Positions 34,754-43,104 of a stretch of 54,849 nucleotides of DNA are shown piece after piece. Under the pieces are notes generated by a model. That model saw nothing but the letters and a program-made list of their open reading frames with translations. It was not told the origin of the DNA and made no database searches. The position numbers were made by a program, and so were the translations under genes. Where the stretch lies: contig QHTB01000208.1 of NCBI GenBank assembly GCA_003220615.1, forward strand, positions 1-54,849, read 5' to 3'. Position 1 is the stretch's first letter. Every line of letters starts with the position of its first letter. The DNA comes from Candidatus Rokuibacteriota bacterium (GTDB lineage Bacteria; Methylomirabilota; Methylomirabilia; Rokubacteriales; CSP1-6).

Positions 34754-35737
34754 TCAGCGAAGCGTCACGAGGAACGCCAGGAGCTGATCCAGCTGGTCGT
34801 TCGAGAGCTTCATCGCGGGCATGCGTGCGCCCGGCTTCAGCGCGGCGGGATCGTTGACCCACGCCCGCAAATTCTCCGGCGTGTTCGGCGCCACGCCCGC
34901 CCCGATCGTCGCGCGGCTCATCAGATGGGTCAGATCCGGTCCAAAGACGCCGTTCCCAGGCGTACCCCTCACCGTGTGGCAGCTGATGCACGCGACGGAC
35001 GTGAACACGTCACGCCCCGCCCGGGCCTCGGGAACGTCAGCCGCTGCGGCTCGCTGCGCCGCAACCCATCGATCGAACTCGTCCCTCGGATGCACGGTGA
35101 CCCTGAGGAGCATCCACGCGTGCTGCACACCGCAGAACTCGGCACACTGCCCGACGTACGTGCCCGGCGTCCGCGGCTCGACCCAGGTCCGGTTGGTCTT
35201 GCCGGGGATGACGTCGGTCTTGCCCGCGAGCTGAGGGATCCAGAAGCTGTGAATCACGTCGGCGGACTCGAGCGTGATGAACGTGCGCGTCGGCCGGGCG
35301 GCGTCGCTGACCGGGACGTGCAGCTCGTTGGCCGTTACGATTCCCAGCTGCGGATAGCGGATTTCCCACCACCACTGGTTCCCCACCACCGTGACCTCGA
35401 CCGTGTCGCGGGTGGCCGCCGGCCGCTCGATCGCGAAGATGTACCGGGTCGTCGTCAGGAACAGGATGATCACGATGAGAAAGGGCACGACGGTCCACGC
35501 CAGCTCGATCTGCGTGCTGCCGTACACCTGAGGCGGATCGCGGTCGTCGTCCCCCGGGCGGCGCCGGTATCGCAAGATGGCGTAGACGGTCACCCCCGCA
35601 ACGACGACGAAGATGAACGTCACGATGGCGAGCACGAGAAAGGACAGGTCGCGGATGGCGAACGCCGGCGTGGACACCGGCGCGAACATGCTCGGCGTCG
35701 AGACGGCCTCGGTAGCCGCGATCCGATGGACGATCAT
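34754..35737 (-). CDS. ctaC: Cytochrome c oxidase subunit II with fused cytochrome c (caa3 type)
   Basis: Two N-terminal helices (FLVLAIVTFIFVVVAGVTVY; VVPFLIVIILFLTTT) are followed by the CuA cupredoxin domain (HSFWIPQLAGKTD; CAEFCGVQHAWM) and a C-terminal cytochrome c domain (CISCHTVRG, with a late candidate Met in GARMPAMKLS). This is the caa3 arrangement. The start is uncertain: ATG 35737 avoids overlap with the divergent permease but has no clear ribosome-binding site; ATG 35689 is an alternative. It is the first gene of the ctaC-ctaD unit and divergent from the TSUP gene. Confidence 0.92.
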   Translation of the reverse strand: MIVHRIAATEAVSTPSMFAPVSTPAFAIRDLSFLVLAIVTFIFVVVAGVTVYAILRYRRRPGDDDRDPPQVYGSTQIELAWTVVPFLIVIILFLTTTRYIFAIERPAATRDTVEVTVVGNQWWWEIRYPQLGIVTANELHVPVSDAARPTRTFITLESADVIHSFWIPQLAGKTDVIPGKTNRTWVEPRTPGTYVGQCAEFCGVQHAWMLLRVTVHPRDEFDRWVAAQRAAAADVPEARAGRDVFTSVACISCHTVRGTPGNGVFGPDLTHLMSRATIGAGVAPNTPENLRAWVNDPAALKPGARMPAMKLSNDQLDQLLAFLVTLR

Positions 35738-35795
35738 CGCCGTTGAGACGCCGGCAGTGTCCGGAGCGTCACAACGAGCGGAGAAACACGGCGGC

Positions 35796-36638
35796 ATGGC
35801 CCCCAACGTCCTCGAGCTGACACTTCTGGTCTGGCTCGGCGCCCTCGGCGCCGGGGTCGTCGGAGCACTGACGGGGCTCGGCGGCGGGATCGTCATCGTG
35901 CCGATGCTCACGCTGCTGTTCAAGGTCGACATGCGGTACGCGATCGGGGCGGCGCTGGTGTCCGTCATCGCCACGTCGTCCGGCGCCGCCGCGGCCTACG
36001 TTCGCGAGGGCTACTCGAACATCCGGGTCGGCATGTTCATGGAGGTGGCGACGACCACCGGCGCGCTCGCGGGCGCTTTTCTGGCGGGACTGATCCCGAC
36101 CTCCGCGCTGGCGGTGGTCTTCGGTCTGTTCTTGCTGTACTCGGCGATCGTCACGATGCGCGCGCGTCGCGAGGGGAGCCCGCTCCTCGCCCCCGACCCC
36201 ACGGCCACGCGTCTCGGCATGAACTCGACCTATCCCGTCGCGCACGGCCGGGCCGCGTACTACCCCCAGCACGTCGGGCTTGCCTGGGGGCTCATGGCCA
36301 TCGCCGGGCTGCTCTCGGGCCTGCTTGGCATCGGCTCGGGCGCCCTCAAGGTCCTGGCGATGGATCGCATCATGCGGTTGCCGTTCAAGGTCTCCACGAC
36401 CACCAGCAACTTCATGATCGGCGTGACCGCCGCCGCGAGTGCCGGCATTTATCTCGGTCGCGGCTACATCGATCCAGGGCTCGCAATGCCGGTCATGCTG
36501 GGCGTCCTGGCGGGCGCGTTCGTCGGCAGCCGTTTGCTCGTCGTCGCGCACACGGCGACACTCCGCGTGCTGCTCGCCGTGGTCATCGTGGCGCTCGCCG
36601 TGCAGATGACGCTGCACGGGCTGGCGGGCTGGATCTGA
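35796..36638 (+). CDS. TSUP-family (TauE/SafE-like) anion permease
   Basis: The 280-residue membrane protein contains the two internal repeats of the TauE/SafE family: GVVGALTGLGGGIVIVPMLT near the N terminus and GLLSGLLGIGSGALKVLAMD in the second half, each at the start of about four helices. Members export or import sulfur-containing or organic anions; the substrate here is unknown. The DUF1634 gene starts nine bases after the stop, a frequent pairing, so the two likely work together. It is divergent from ctaC with 58 bases between starts. Confidence 0.9.
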   Translation: MAPNVLELTLLVWLGALGAGVVGALTGLGGGIVIVPMLTLLFKVDMRYAIGAALVSVIATSSGAAAAYVREGYSNIRVGMFMEVATTTGALAGAFLAGLIPTSALAVVFGLFLLYSAIVTMRARREGSPLLAPDPTATRLGMNSTYPVAHGRAAYYPQHVGLAWGLMAIAGLLSGLLGIGSGALKVLAMDRIMRLPFKVSTTTSNFMIGVTAAASAGIYLGRGYIDPGLAMPVMLGVLAGAFVGSRLLVVAHTATLRVLLAVVIVALAVQMTLHGLAGWI

Positions 36639-36647
36639 GCAGGCAAC

Positions 36648-37025
36648 ATGCCACGCGCCCCATGGACGGACGAGCAGGTGGAGCAGTTGCTCGGCTTCGT
36701 CTTACAGGCCGGCGTCATCCTGGCCGCAGCGGTCGCGCTGCTCGGCGGCGTCGTCTACCTGCTCGGCCACGGCATGCAAGCGACCGATTATCGCGTCTTT
36801 CACAGCGAGCCCGTCGAGCTCCGCACGCTGAGCGGCGTCGTGCGCGGCGCCCTACGCTTCGACGGCCGCGAGGTCGTCCAGCTCGGGGTGGTGCTGCTCC
36901 TGGCGACGCCGATCACGCGCGTCGCGCTGTCCGCGCTGGCGTTCGCGCGTCAGCGGGACCGCAGATACGTCGTCGTCACCTCCCTCGTGCTGGTCTTGCT
37001 CCTCACGAGTCTCTTGAGTGGATAG
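36648..37025 (+). CDS. DUF1634 membrane protein, partner of the TSUP permease
   Basis: The 125-residue protein has three hydrophobic helices (LQAGVILAAAVALLGGVVYL; QLGVVLLLATPITRVALSAL; VVTSLVLVLLLTSLL) and the conserved N-terminal EQLLGFVLQAGV typical of DUF1634 proteins, which are regularly encoded next to TauE/SafE-type permeases. The function is unknown. It lies immediately downstream of the permease in the same direction. Confidence 0.85.
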   Translation: MPRAPWTDEQVEQLLGFVLQAGVILAAAVALLGGVVYLLGHGMQATDYRVFHSEPVELRTLSGVVRGALRFDGREVVQLGVVLLLATPITRVALSALAFARQRDRRYVVVTSLVLVLLLTSLLSG

Positions 37026-37093
37026 TCAGCGGGAACGGCTGCGCGCGGCTCCGCTCTCCCTTTCATCGCGCCGTCGCTGGCACATCGCGGCCG

Positions 37094-37759
37094 TCATGAG
37101 GCGTACGCCGCGGCGGTCGGCTCGATGGTCGTCATGCAGTCGCCCAGTCGCTTCCGCAGGAGCAGCCGGGCGCGATGCACGCGCGTCTTGACGACAGGGA
37201 CAGTGAGCCCGAGGGCCTCCGCGATCTCCTCATTCGATCGCCCCTCGACGTCGCGCAACACCAGCGCTGTCCGGGAGGCAGCTGGAAGGTCGTCGATCGC
37301 CGCGGTCAGCGCCATTCGCAGCTCGGTCTGCGCGGCTGGATCGCCCGCTCGCGGCGTCCAGTCGATCTCGGGAGCGACATGACGGCCGCACTCGTCGAAG
37401 AACGGCAGCACCTCGTCCAGCGACAGCTCCTGTTCGCGGTTCCGCCGGCGGCGCAGCTTCTGGTAGGCCGCGTTCGCGACGATGCGGTAGAGCCAGGATC
37501 CGAACGCCGACTCACCGCGGAAGCTGTCGATCTTCCGGACCACGGCCCAGAACGCGTCTTGTACGACTTCTTCCGCATCCTGGCGGTTGCCGGTGATGCG
37601 GCTCGCGAGGCGATACGCACGCTCGCCATATCGCGTCACGAGACGCTCTGCCGCCATCGGCTCGTCCCGGCGGAGCGCTTCGACAAGATCGCCATCGCCA
37701 TCCGCGCCCCGTGAATCAGCGACGCCTTCGGTCTTTCGTTCGACCACCTGAAGGTTCAT
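37094..37759 (-). CDS. ECF RNA polymerase sigma factor (copy B)
   Basis: This 221-residue paralogue of the sigma factor at 26.9 kb has the same MNLQVV start, region 2 (AERLVTRYGERAYRLASRIT; DAEEVVQDAFWAVVRKIDSF) and region 4 (LPAASRTALVLRDVEGRSNE; VVKTRVHRARLLLRKRL). The recognition helix differs mainly at a few positions (VVKTRVHRARLLL versus VVRTRAHRARLFL), so the two may recognise similar promoters. No anti-sigma gene is adjacent. It has the same tandem-box promoter as copy A, so this is a duplication that kept its regulation. Confidence 0.93.
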   Translation of the reverse strand: MNLQVVERKTEGVADSRGADGDGDLVEALRRDEPMAAERLVTRYGERAYRLASRITGNRQDAEEVVQDAFWAVVRKIDSFRGESAFGSWLYRIVANAAYQKLRRRRNREQELSLDEVLPFFDECGRHVAPEIDWTPRAGDPAAQTELRMALTAAIDDLPAASRTALVLRDVEGRSNEEIAEALGLTVPVVKTRVHRARLLLRKRLGDCMTTIEPTAAAYAS

Positions 37760-37811
37760 CTCGTGTCCTCGCCCTCGTCCGTTCGTGAATGCTCGAGTCG
37801 AAGCTGTCACG

Positions 37812-37883
37812 AGACTACGGTGCGAGGCGGGACGCTTCTACCCGACGTTGGTCGGGTCGGGACACACCCTACTGCAGTCGGGT
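37812..37883 (-). promoter_or_regulatory. Tandem-box promoter of sigma factor B
   Basis: The proximal box ACCCGACGTTGGTCGGGT (37840-37857) is identical to that of sigma factor A. The distal box (37866-37883) reads ACCCGACTGCAGTAGGGT on the minus strand, again at 26-bp spacing. AGA follows the proximal box and TAGTCT (37812-37817) begins 22 bases downstream. The distal box overlaps the last codons of the upstream lipoprotein gene. Confidence 0.8.
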
Positions 37884-38528
37884 GTCGATACTTCCGGCGG
37901 ACGGGCCCGCCGTTTGCGCGCCCGTGCGGATCGCCCTCGCGATCTCGGCACTCAGCGCGCCGAGCAGGCGGCTCTGCGTGGCGACGAGCGCGGCGTAGTC
38001 CCGGCCGGCCGCCTCGCTCAGCATCGAGTGGCCGTACAGCGCCGACGGGGGCGCCGTCCGCGTCAGGACCTTCCAGCGCGCGTTCAGTGTGCACTGACCG
38101 CCGAGCTCGCCGTCGAAGCGCGTGACTTCGATGATCACCTCGCGATCGAGCGCCGTGCCGGGCGTCCACGGGTACCGCTCGACGCGGTCGGCCGGCAGGA
38201 GGATCGTGAGGTTGTCGCCGATGACCTGCCTTACGCTGTCCCGCAGCGGCGCCGACCACCGGTCGAACTCGGCGAGATGCACGGTGTTCGCGCCCGTTCG
38301 CGTCACGATCTGCGGCCGATCGAGCTCTTGCGGCAGCTCGACCACGCGAATCCCGATCGTCATGCCGCCGGACGCCGGTGACAGCCACGAGCGGTGAACG
38401 CTGTTCACCGCGACGGGCGTGAGCACGTAGAACCGTGTCATGGGAGACGTCGCGCAGGCGGCGAGGCCGAGCAGCGCCAGGCCGACGGTCGACACGAAGC
38501 CACCGCGCTGCGCGAGCCGAGATTTCAT
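37869..38528 (-). CDS. pqiC: PqiC/YmbA-family ABC-transport auxiliary lipoprotein
   Basis: The 219-residue lipoprotein (signal FVSTVGLALLGLAAC) matches the PqiC family: YVLTP near the N terminus, VVELPQELDRPQIVTRTGAN, then EFDRWSAPLRDSVRQVIGDN. PqiC is an outer-membrane lipoprotein that docks a periplasm-spanning MCE tunnel for phospholipid movement. Its ATG overlaps the stop of the MCE gene (ATGA). The last codons lie inside a promoter box of the following sigma factor gene. Confidence 0.88.
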   Translation of the reverse strand: MKSRLAQRGGFVSTVGLALLGLAACATSPMTRFYVLTPVAVNSVHRSWLSPASGGMTIGIRVVELPQELDRPQIVTRTGANTVHLAEFDRWSAPLRDSVRQVIGDNLTILLPADRVERYPWTPGTALDREVIIEVTRFDGELGGQCTLNARWKVLTRTAPPSALYGHSMLSEAAGRDYAALVATQSRLLGALSAEIARAIRTGAQTAGPSAGSIDTRLQ

Positions 38529-39571
38529 CGCCGGGGCTCCGGACGCTTGCCCACGAGCAGGGCTTCTGGATGCTGGTCCAGATAATCGGCGAGCGTCCGC
38601 AGCGCCCGCGCCGTCCGCGTGATCTCCTGGAGCGTCGTCGCCAGCTCGTAACGAACGGACGAATCGTCGCCGAGGACGCTCCGTGCGTCGTCCAGCGTCG
38701 CCTGGACGGAGAACGCGAGGGACTCGATTTGCGTGTCGGCGTGCGCGACGAGCGTGCGCGCTTCCCGCGCCAGGGCCTGATAGTCGGCGATGGCGGCGCC
38801 CGCCGCCGGCGTGAGTTGGGCGAGCGCCGCCCGGGCGTCCGTCATCGTGGCGCGCATGTCGGCCGCGGTCTCCTGCAGCGCGGTCATGGCGGGGTCGAGG
38901 CGGCCGTTCACGGCCTGGACGAGGCCGTCGACGTCGCCGAGCACTCGATCGAGCTTCACGAGCGCCGACTTCACCTCCGGCGCGCTCGCCGCCGCCTCGA
39001 TCGACCGCATCGTGCGGATCGCTTCCGCCACGAGCGTCTCGATCGGAAGGTTCGCCAGCGTCCGGGTCAGGGTCTCGAAGCTCGACGGGATCGTCGGCAC
39101 CTCCGGATACCGCTTCGACACGCCGCGGAGCCGAGCGGGCGTGTTGGGGTAGAAGTTCAGCGCGACGACGAGCTGGCCGGTCACGAGGCTCTGGAGCTCG
39201 AGCCGCGCGCGGAGCCCGTGTGCGATCAGGCGGTCGAGCTCCCCGGCATCCTGCTCGAACCGGATCGTGCCGCCCGCGACGTCGTGCAGGCGGCGGCCAT
39301 CGATGTCGAAGAAGACGGGCGTGCGTATCGACGCCCCATCGGCCTCGATGACGACCTTGACGTTCGTGACCGAGCCGATCCTCACCCCGTTGAACGTGAC
39401 GGGCGCTCCGATGTCGAGGCCCTCCAGCGAGCCGTCGAAGTAGGCGACGTGCGTCTTCCGTGGAGCGAAGAAGAATCGGTCGCCGCTCAGCACGAACACG
39501 CCCGCGACCGCGAGGAGCACGGCCCCGACGACGAACGCGCCGATGATCGCCTGATTCGCTTTGCGACCCAT
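38525..39571 (-). CDS. MCE-domain protein (MlaD/PqiB-like lipid transport)
   Basis: The 348-residue protein has one N-terminal anchor (AIIGAFVVGAVLLAVAGVFV) and a single MCE domain at about residues 40-120 (YFDGSLEGLDIGAPVTFNGV, then RIGSVTNV), followed by a long helical region likely to form a hexameric tunnel needle. MCE proteins carry lipids between inner and outer membranes. It sits between the ATPase gene (4-base gap) and pqiC (4-base overlap). Confidence 0.9.
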   Translation of the reverse strand: MGRKANQAIIGAFVVGAVLLAVAGVFVLSGDRFFFAPRKTHVAYFDGSLEGLDIGAPVTFNGVRIGSVTNVKVVIEADGASIRTPVFFDIDGRRLHDVAGGTIRFEQDAGELDRLIAHGLRARLELQSLVTGQLVVALNFYPNTPARLRGVSKRYPEVPTIPSSFETLTRTLANLPIETLVAEAIRTMRSIEAAASAPEVKSALVKLDRVLGDVDGLVQAVNGRLDPAMTALQETAADMRATMTDARAALAQLTPAAGAAIADYQALAREARTLVAHADTQIESLAFSVQATLDDARSVLGDDSSVRYELATTLQEITRTARALRTLADYLDQHPEALLVGKRPEPRR

Positions 39572-39575
39572 GGCC

Positions 39576-40337
39576 CTAGGCCGTCTCCCTGGCGCCGCGC
39601 GTGAGAAAGCGCCGCACCCTTGCGTCGCGACATTCGTGGAGGAGCTTCGTCGGATGGCCCGCGGCGATGATGGTCCGCGTCTCGTCGTCGAGAAACACCG
39701 AGTTCGTGCCGATGGCGAAGATGCTCGCCAGCTCGTGCGTGACCACCACCACCGTCGCGCCGAGGCTGTCGCGCAACTCGAGAATCAGATCATCGAGCCG
39801 CCGCGAGCTGATGGGATCCAGGCCCGACGAGGGCTCGTCGAAGAAGAGGATGTCGGGGTCGAGCGCCATCGCGCGCGCCAGGCCGGCCCGCTTGCGCATC
39901 CCGCCGCTGATCTCGGACGGATAGAACTCCTCGAAGCCGGCGAGTCCGACCAGCGCGAGCTTGAGCGAGGCGATCTCTCGGATCGTGGCCGGCGGTAGAT
40001 CGGTGAACTGCTCGACGGGCAGCGCGACGTTCTCGGCGAGCGTCATCGAGCTCCACAGGGCGCCCTCCTGATAGAGCACGCCGACGCGGCGCAGGATGCG
40101 CTGCTGACCGCTCTCGCCCGCCGTCCAGAAGCTCGCGTCGTCGTAGTAGACGTCACCCCGCGCCGGCGGCACGAGCCCGATCATCCCGCGGAGCAGCGTG
40201 CTCTTGCCCGACCCGCTCGGACCCATGATCACGAAGATGTCGCCGGGCTCGACGGCGAAGTTCAGGTCGCGCTGGATGACGCGATCCCCGTAGCTCAGGT
40301 CGAGATCGCGAACCTCGATGCGCGACCGGTTCTCCAT
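39576..40337 (-). CDS. ABC transporter ATP-binding protein (MlaF-like)
   Basis: The 253-residue ATPase has Walker A (GPSGSGKST), the signature SGGMRKR, Walker B (ILFFDEP) and the H-loop (VVTHE). The GMRKR form of the signature is typical for MlaF and other MCE-linked ATPases. It should power the STAS-permease encoded nine bases upstream and load the MCE protein encoded downstream. Confidence 0.94.
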   Translation of the reverse strand: MENRSRIEVRDLDLSYGDRVIQRDLNFAVEPGDIFVIMGPSGSGKSTLLRGMIGLVPPARGDVYYDDASFWTAGESGQQRILRRVGVLYQEGALWSSMTLAENVALPVEQFTDLPPATIREIASLKLALVGLAGFEEFYPSEISGGMRKRAGLARAMALDPDILFFDEPSSGLDPISSRRLDDLILELRDSLGATVVVVTHELASIFAIGTNSVFLDDETRTIIAAGHPTKLLHECRDARVRRFLTRGARETA

Positions 40338-40346
40338 GACATCGCC

Positions 40347-41498
40347 TCACAGATTCAGCAGGTCGAAGAGAACCGTCATCACGGCATCCGAGACGATGAT
40401 CAGCACGATGGCGGTCACGACCGCCGAGGTCGCGGCGCGGCCCACCGCGGCCGACGTCCGCCCCGACTGCATGCCGCGCAGACAGCCCGCGACGGCGACG
40501 AGGACGCCGAACACCGCGGCCTTGATGAGGCCGGCCGTGAAGTCGTCCAGCGTGATCGCATGCACGCTGTGCTGGTAGTACTCGAGGCCACCGAGGTGCA
40601 ACAGGGCCGTGCCCACGGCCGCGCCGCCGAGCATGCCGAGCAGATCCGCGTAGAGGCAGAGCAGCGGCATCATCACGGCCAGCGCAACGATCCGCGGCAC
40701 CACGAGGAATTCCATGGGCGAGATGCCCAGGGTCGTCAGCGCGTCGATTTCCTCGCTGACCCGCATCGTGCCCAGCTGCGCGGCGAACGCCGCTCCCGTG
40801 CGACCGGCCATGACGACGGCCGTCATCATCGCCCCCATTTCGCGCGTCGTGGCGACGCTGACGAGGTCGGCCACGTAGATTTGCGCGCCGAACGCGCGCA
40901 GCTGTACGGCCCCGACGTACGCGAGGATGGTCCCGACGAGGAAGGCGATCAAGGAAACGATCGGCAGCGCGTGCGCGCCGACGTCCTGCATCACGACGAG
41001 CAGATCGGACCGCCGGACCCGTGCGCGGCCGGTGGCGAGTCGAACCACGGCGACGGACGCGTCGCCGACGAACGCGAGCACGTCGACCGCGGACTGCGCC
41101 GCGCCGATCGCTCTCGACCCGATACGGTCGAGCAGACACGTTCCCTTGGCGCCGTTGCGTGACGCCGTCTGCTCAGGCCTCGCGCGCGCCAGGCTCAGAA
41201 GGTGGGTCGCGCCGTCCGGCAAACCAACGAACTCGATCGGCATGTGCCGGCGTTCCGCGTCCGAGATCACCTCGCGGAGAAAGATGAGCAGACCGCTGTC
41301 CCACTGCAAACGCCGATCGCCCTCGACAGCCACCCGCCTGTCCGACGGTTCCCACGCTTGCGCGAGGACGTCCGCCGCGACGGGTGGTCGCGTACCGAGC
41401 GTCCAGCGTCCGGACAAGCGCAGTCGAAGCGCGTCACCGTCGATGTGGTCGACGGAGACAAGGGCGCCGCCCGCCCGGCCGCCTACCTCGTCGTCCAC
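40347..41498 (-). CDS. MlaE-family permease with N-terminal STAS domain
   Basis: The 383-residue protein begins with a STAS-like domain at about residues 15-115 (LRLRLSGRWTLGT; LPDGATHLLSLA) and continues as the MlaE permease fold (IVSLIAFLVGTILAYVGAVQ; MGAMMTAVVMAGRTGAAFAA; EIDALTTLGISPMEFLVVPR). In E. coli the STAS part is a separate protein, MlaB; here it is fused. The start is the GTG at 41498 with GGTGG upstream, overlapping the HdeD gene by 16 bases; longer upstream readings are its shadow. Confidence 0.88.
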   Translation of the reverse strand: MDDEVGGRAGGALVSVDHIDGDALRLRLSGRWTLGTRPPVAADVLAQAWEPSDRRVAVEGDRRLQWDSGLLIFLREVISDAERRHMPIEFVGLPDGATHLLSLARARPEQTASRNGAKGTCLLDRIGSRAIGAAQSAVDVLAFVGDASVAVVRLATGRARVRRSDLLVVMQDVGAHALPIVSLIAFLVGTILAYVGAVQLRAFGAQIYVADLVSVATTREMGAMMTAVVMAGRTGAAFAAQLGTMRVSEEIDALTTLGISPMEFLVVPRIVALAVMMPLLCLYADLLGMLGGAAVGTALLHLGGLEYYQHSVHAITLDDFTAGLIKAAVFGVLVAVAGCLRGMQSGRTSAAVGRAATSAVVTAIVLIIVSDAVMTVLFDLLNL

Positions 41499-42043
41499 GT
41501 ATGATCCACCGATCGAACGGTGACGCGCGGCGAGACACGGTGAAGGAAGACCGCTATCGTCGAGACGAGGACGCCGAAGACGAGAGCGTACACGCCGATC
41601 GCGTCCACCAGGCTGTCCGTGACCGCGTGGGGCAGGCTCACGATCAGGACCGCCAGGAAGATCGACCACACACCGGCGGCGACGAGAGCCCAGTGACCGG
41701 TCATGCCCCGAGGAGGACGCACCGCCGCGAGGATCTCGAGTATTCCGGTGACGAGCCCCCAGGCGGCGATCATGTGAACGAACTGTGCTGTCTTGAAGGG
41801 AAACCCGAGCGCGGCGACCCCGAGTGCGAAGCTGACGGCGCCTTCCAGTACCACCGGCCAGCCCTCGAGGAGCCACCGCGAGGCCTGGATCCCCCACGCC
41901 ACGGCGCAGATGCCGTCGAGGACGACGTACATTCCGAACAGTGCGACGACCTCGCCAAGTGCGACGTGCGGAGACAGGAGCACGACGACACCCAGGAGGA
42001 TGCCGAGGCCGCCTCGGACCGCCAGCATCCACCAGGTGTGCAC
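41483..42043 (-). CDS. HdeD-family membrane protein (DUF308)
   Basis: The 186-residue protein consists of about six hydrophobic helices with the DUF308 pattern (WWMLAVRGGLGILLGVVVLL; LFGMYVVLDGICAVAWGIQ). Family members such as HdeD help acid tolerance in E. coli; the molecular function is unknown. It overlaps the STAS-permease gene and could be the first gene of that operon. Confidence 0.85.
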   Translation of the reverse strand: MHTWWMLAVRGGLGILLGVVVLLSPHVALGEVVALFGMYVVLDGICAVAWGIQASRWLLEGWPVVLEGAVSFALGVAALGFPFKTAQFVHMIAAWGLVTGILEILAAVRPPRGMTGHWALVAAGVWSIFLAVLIVSLPHAVTDSLVDAIGVYALVFGVLVSTIAVFLHRVSPRVTVRSVDHTWTTR

Positions 42044-42059
42044 GCGCGTGTCCTCCCGA

Positions 42060-42494
42060 CTACTTCGCGAGCGTCAGATGGAGACCCTCGGCGGCGAACT
42101 TGAGACTCGCCCCCTGGGTCGTGCTGTGCAGCTCGACGACGACGCCGTTCTGGTTCCGCATCACGGTCACGTCAGCTCCGCCGGCGACCGTCGCGCCTGC
42201 GCCGACTGCGACGTAGTTGCCCGAAAAGTCGTCGAGCCTCGTGAGGTTCGACACGGTCCCCTTCGCGGTGGCGCGGGTCAGCCCGACCTCACCCACGGAA
42301 AGCCCCTGCACCTTCACGGGGTACGTCTTGCCCGCATACGTCAACGTGCCCTTGCCCCAGCTGAAGCCGATGCCGGCAGCGATCGACCCGTCCGACAACG
42401 TCAGGGTTGCCTTCTCGGCTTGAGCGCCCGCGACCCCGGCGAGCGCAGCGACGAGCGTGCCGACCGACAGCACTGCGATCAAGAAACGACGCAT
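42060..42494 (-). CDS. Secreted protein, unknown function
   Basis: From ATG 42494 (GGAGAAGGAG upstream) the 144-residue product has a signal peptide (MRRFLIAVLSVGTLVAALAG, cleavage near GAQA). The mature part is Gly- and Val-rich, about 120 residues, and likely all-beta (GIGFSWGKGTLTYAGKTYPV; VQGLSVGEVG; LDDFSGNYVAVGAGATVAGG; NQNGVVVEL). I have seen similar proteins annotated as hypothetical in Proteobacteria and an EipA/DUF1134-like relation is possible, but I am not sure. It precedes HdeD by 16 bases on the same strand. Confidence 0.7.
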   Translation of the reverse strand: MRRFLIAVLSVGTLVAALAGVAGAQAEKATLTLSDGSIAAGIGFSWGKGTLTYAGKTYPVKVQGLSVGEVGLTRATAKGTVSNLTRLDDFSGNYVAVGAGATVAGGADVTVMRNQNGVVVELHSTTQGASLKFAAEGLHLTLAK

Positions 42495-42626
42495 GATCTG
42501 ACTCCTTCTCCGGGTTTGTGTTGTGGACACTGGCTCCGCCCGGTCGAAGCCGACCTTCGCTGTCCACCGCTCTTTCGAGGCGGATGGCAGCACGGCTGGC
42601 GGCATCAGCTGAAAAACTTGGCAAGA

Positions 42627-42926
42627 TCACGCAAGCGCCTGCGTCTTCACGTCAACGAGCGGGAACCGATGTCGCCGGGATTCATGGGTGGCCTGGAGCG
42701 TCTCCGCTGCCGCCCTGGATCGGAACGAGCGCATCAGCCGGCGCGGCCACCCTCTCGCGCTTCCGCCTGAATCGCTCACTGACGTGTCGGCCAGCGATGC
42801 GGTTGTCTCGCTCGGGGTGCGCCACACCGTCGGGGCCTCGACTGCCGGCCGGGCGTCGTTCCGCCCGACGGTGCACCCGGCAAGCGCGCCGCCGAGCAGC
42901 AGCGTGATCGCGGTCGACCGATACAT
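42627..42926 (-). pseudogene. N-terminal remnant of an OprM/NodT-type outer-membrane efflux lipoprotein
   Basis: The first roughly 50 residues (ITLLLGGALAGCTVGRNDAR, PAVEAPTVWRTPSETTASLA, DTS) are those of RND-pump outer-membrane lipoproteins, which read LAGCTVGPDYxRPxVxxP. After DTSVSD the sequence loses all resemblance and stops at 99 residues; a full protein has about 480. No RND pump genes are nearby. It is therefore a truncated gene, possibly still able to make a small lipoprotein. A box lies 76 bases upstream of its ATG, the same distance as for sigma factor A. Confidence 0.7.
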
Positions 42927-43001
42927 GAAGCCCTTGTGACAGTTGATGGAGTCGTCCCCTTCTTGCTTTCTGACGCGCTCATCAGAGGCGCAGGATTCAT
43001 C

Positions 43002-43019
43002 ACCCTACGTTGGTCGGGT
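43002..43019 (-). promoter_or_regulatory. Single box upstream of the efflux remnant / ATPase operon
   Basis: ACCCTACGTTGGTCGGGT matches the box family at every conserved position. By the asymmetry of the other boxes (ACCCTAC arm facing the gene on the plus-strand reading) it points to the minus-strand efflux remnant, 76 bases from its ATG. No TANNNT lies 22-23 bases away in either direction, so the promoter may be dead or different. Control of the plus-strand operon at 43105 is possible. Confidence 0.55.
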
Positions 43020-43104
43020 GGGACCCGCCCGGCGTGTGGGATGCGTAACGTCGATGCCCCGCAGCCTATCTCAACGGCAGATTCGGTCGAAGCCGAGGAG
43101 CACG

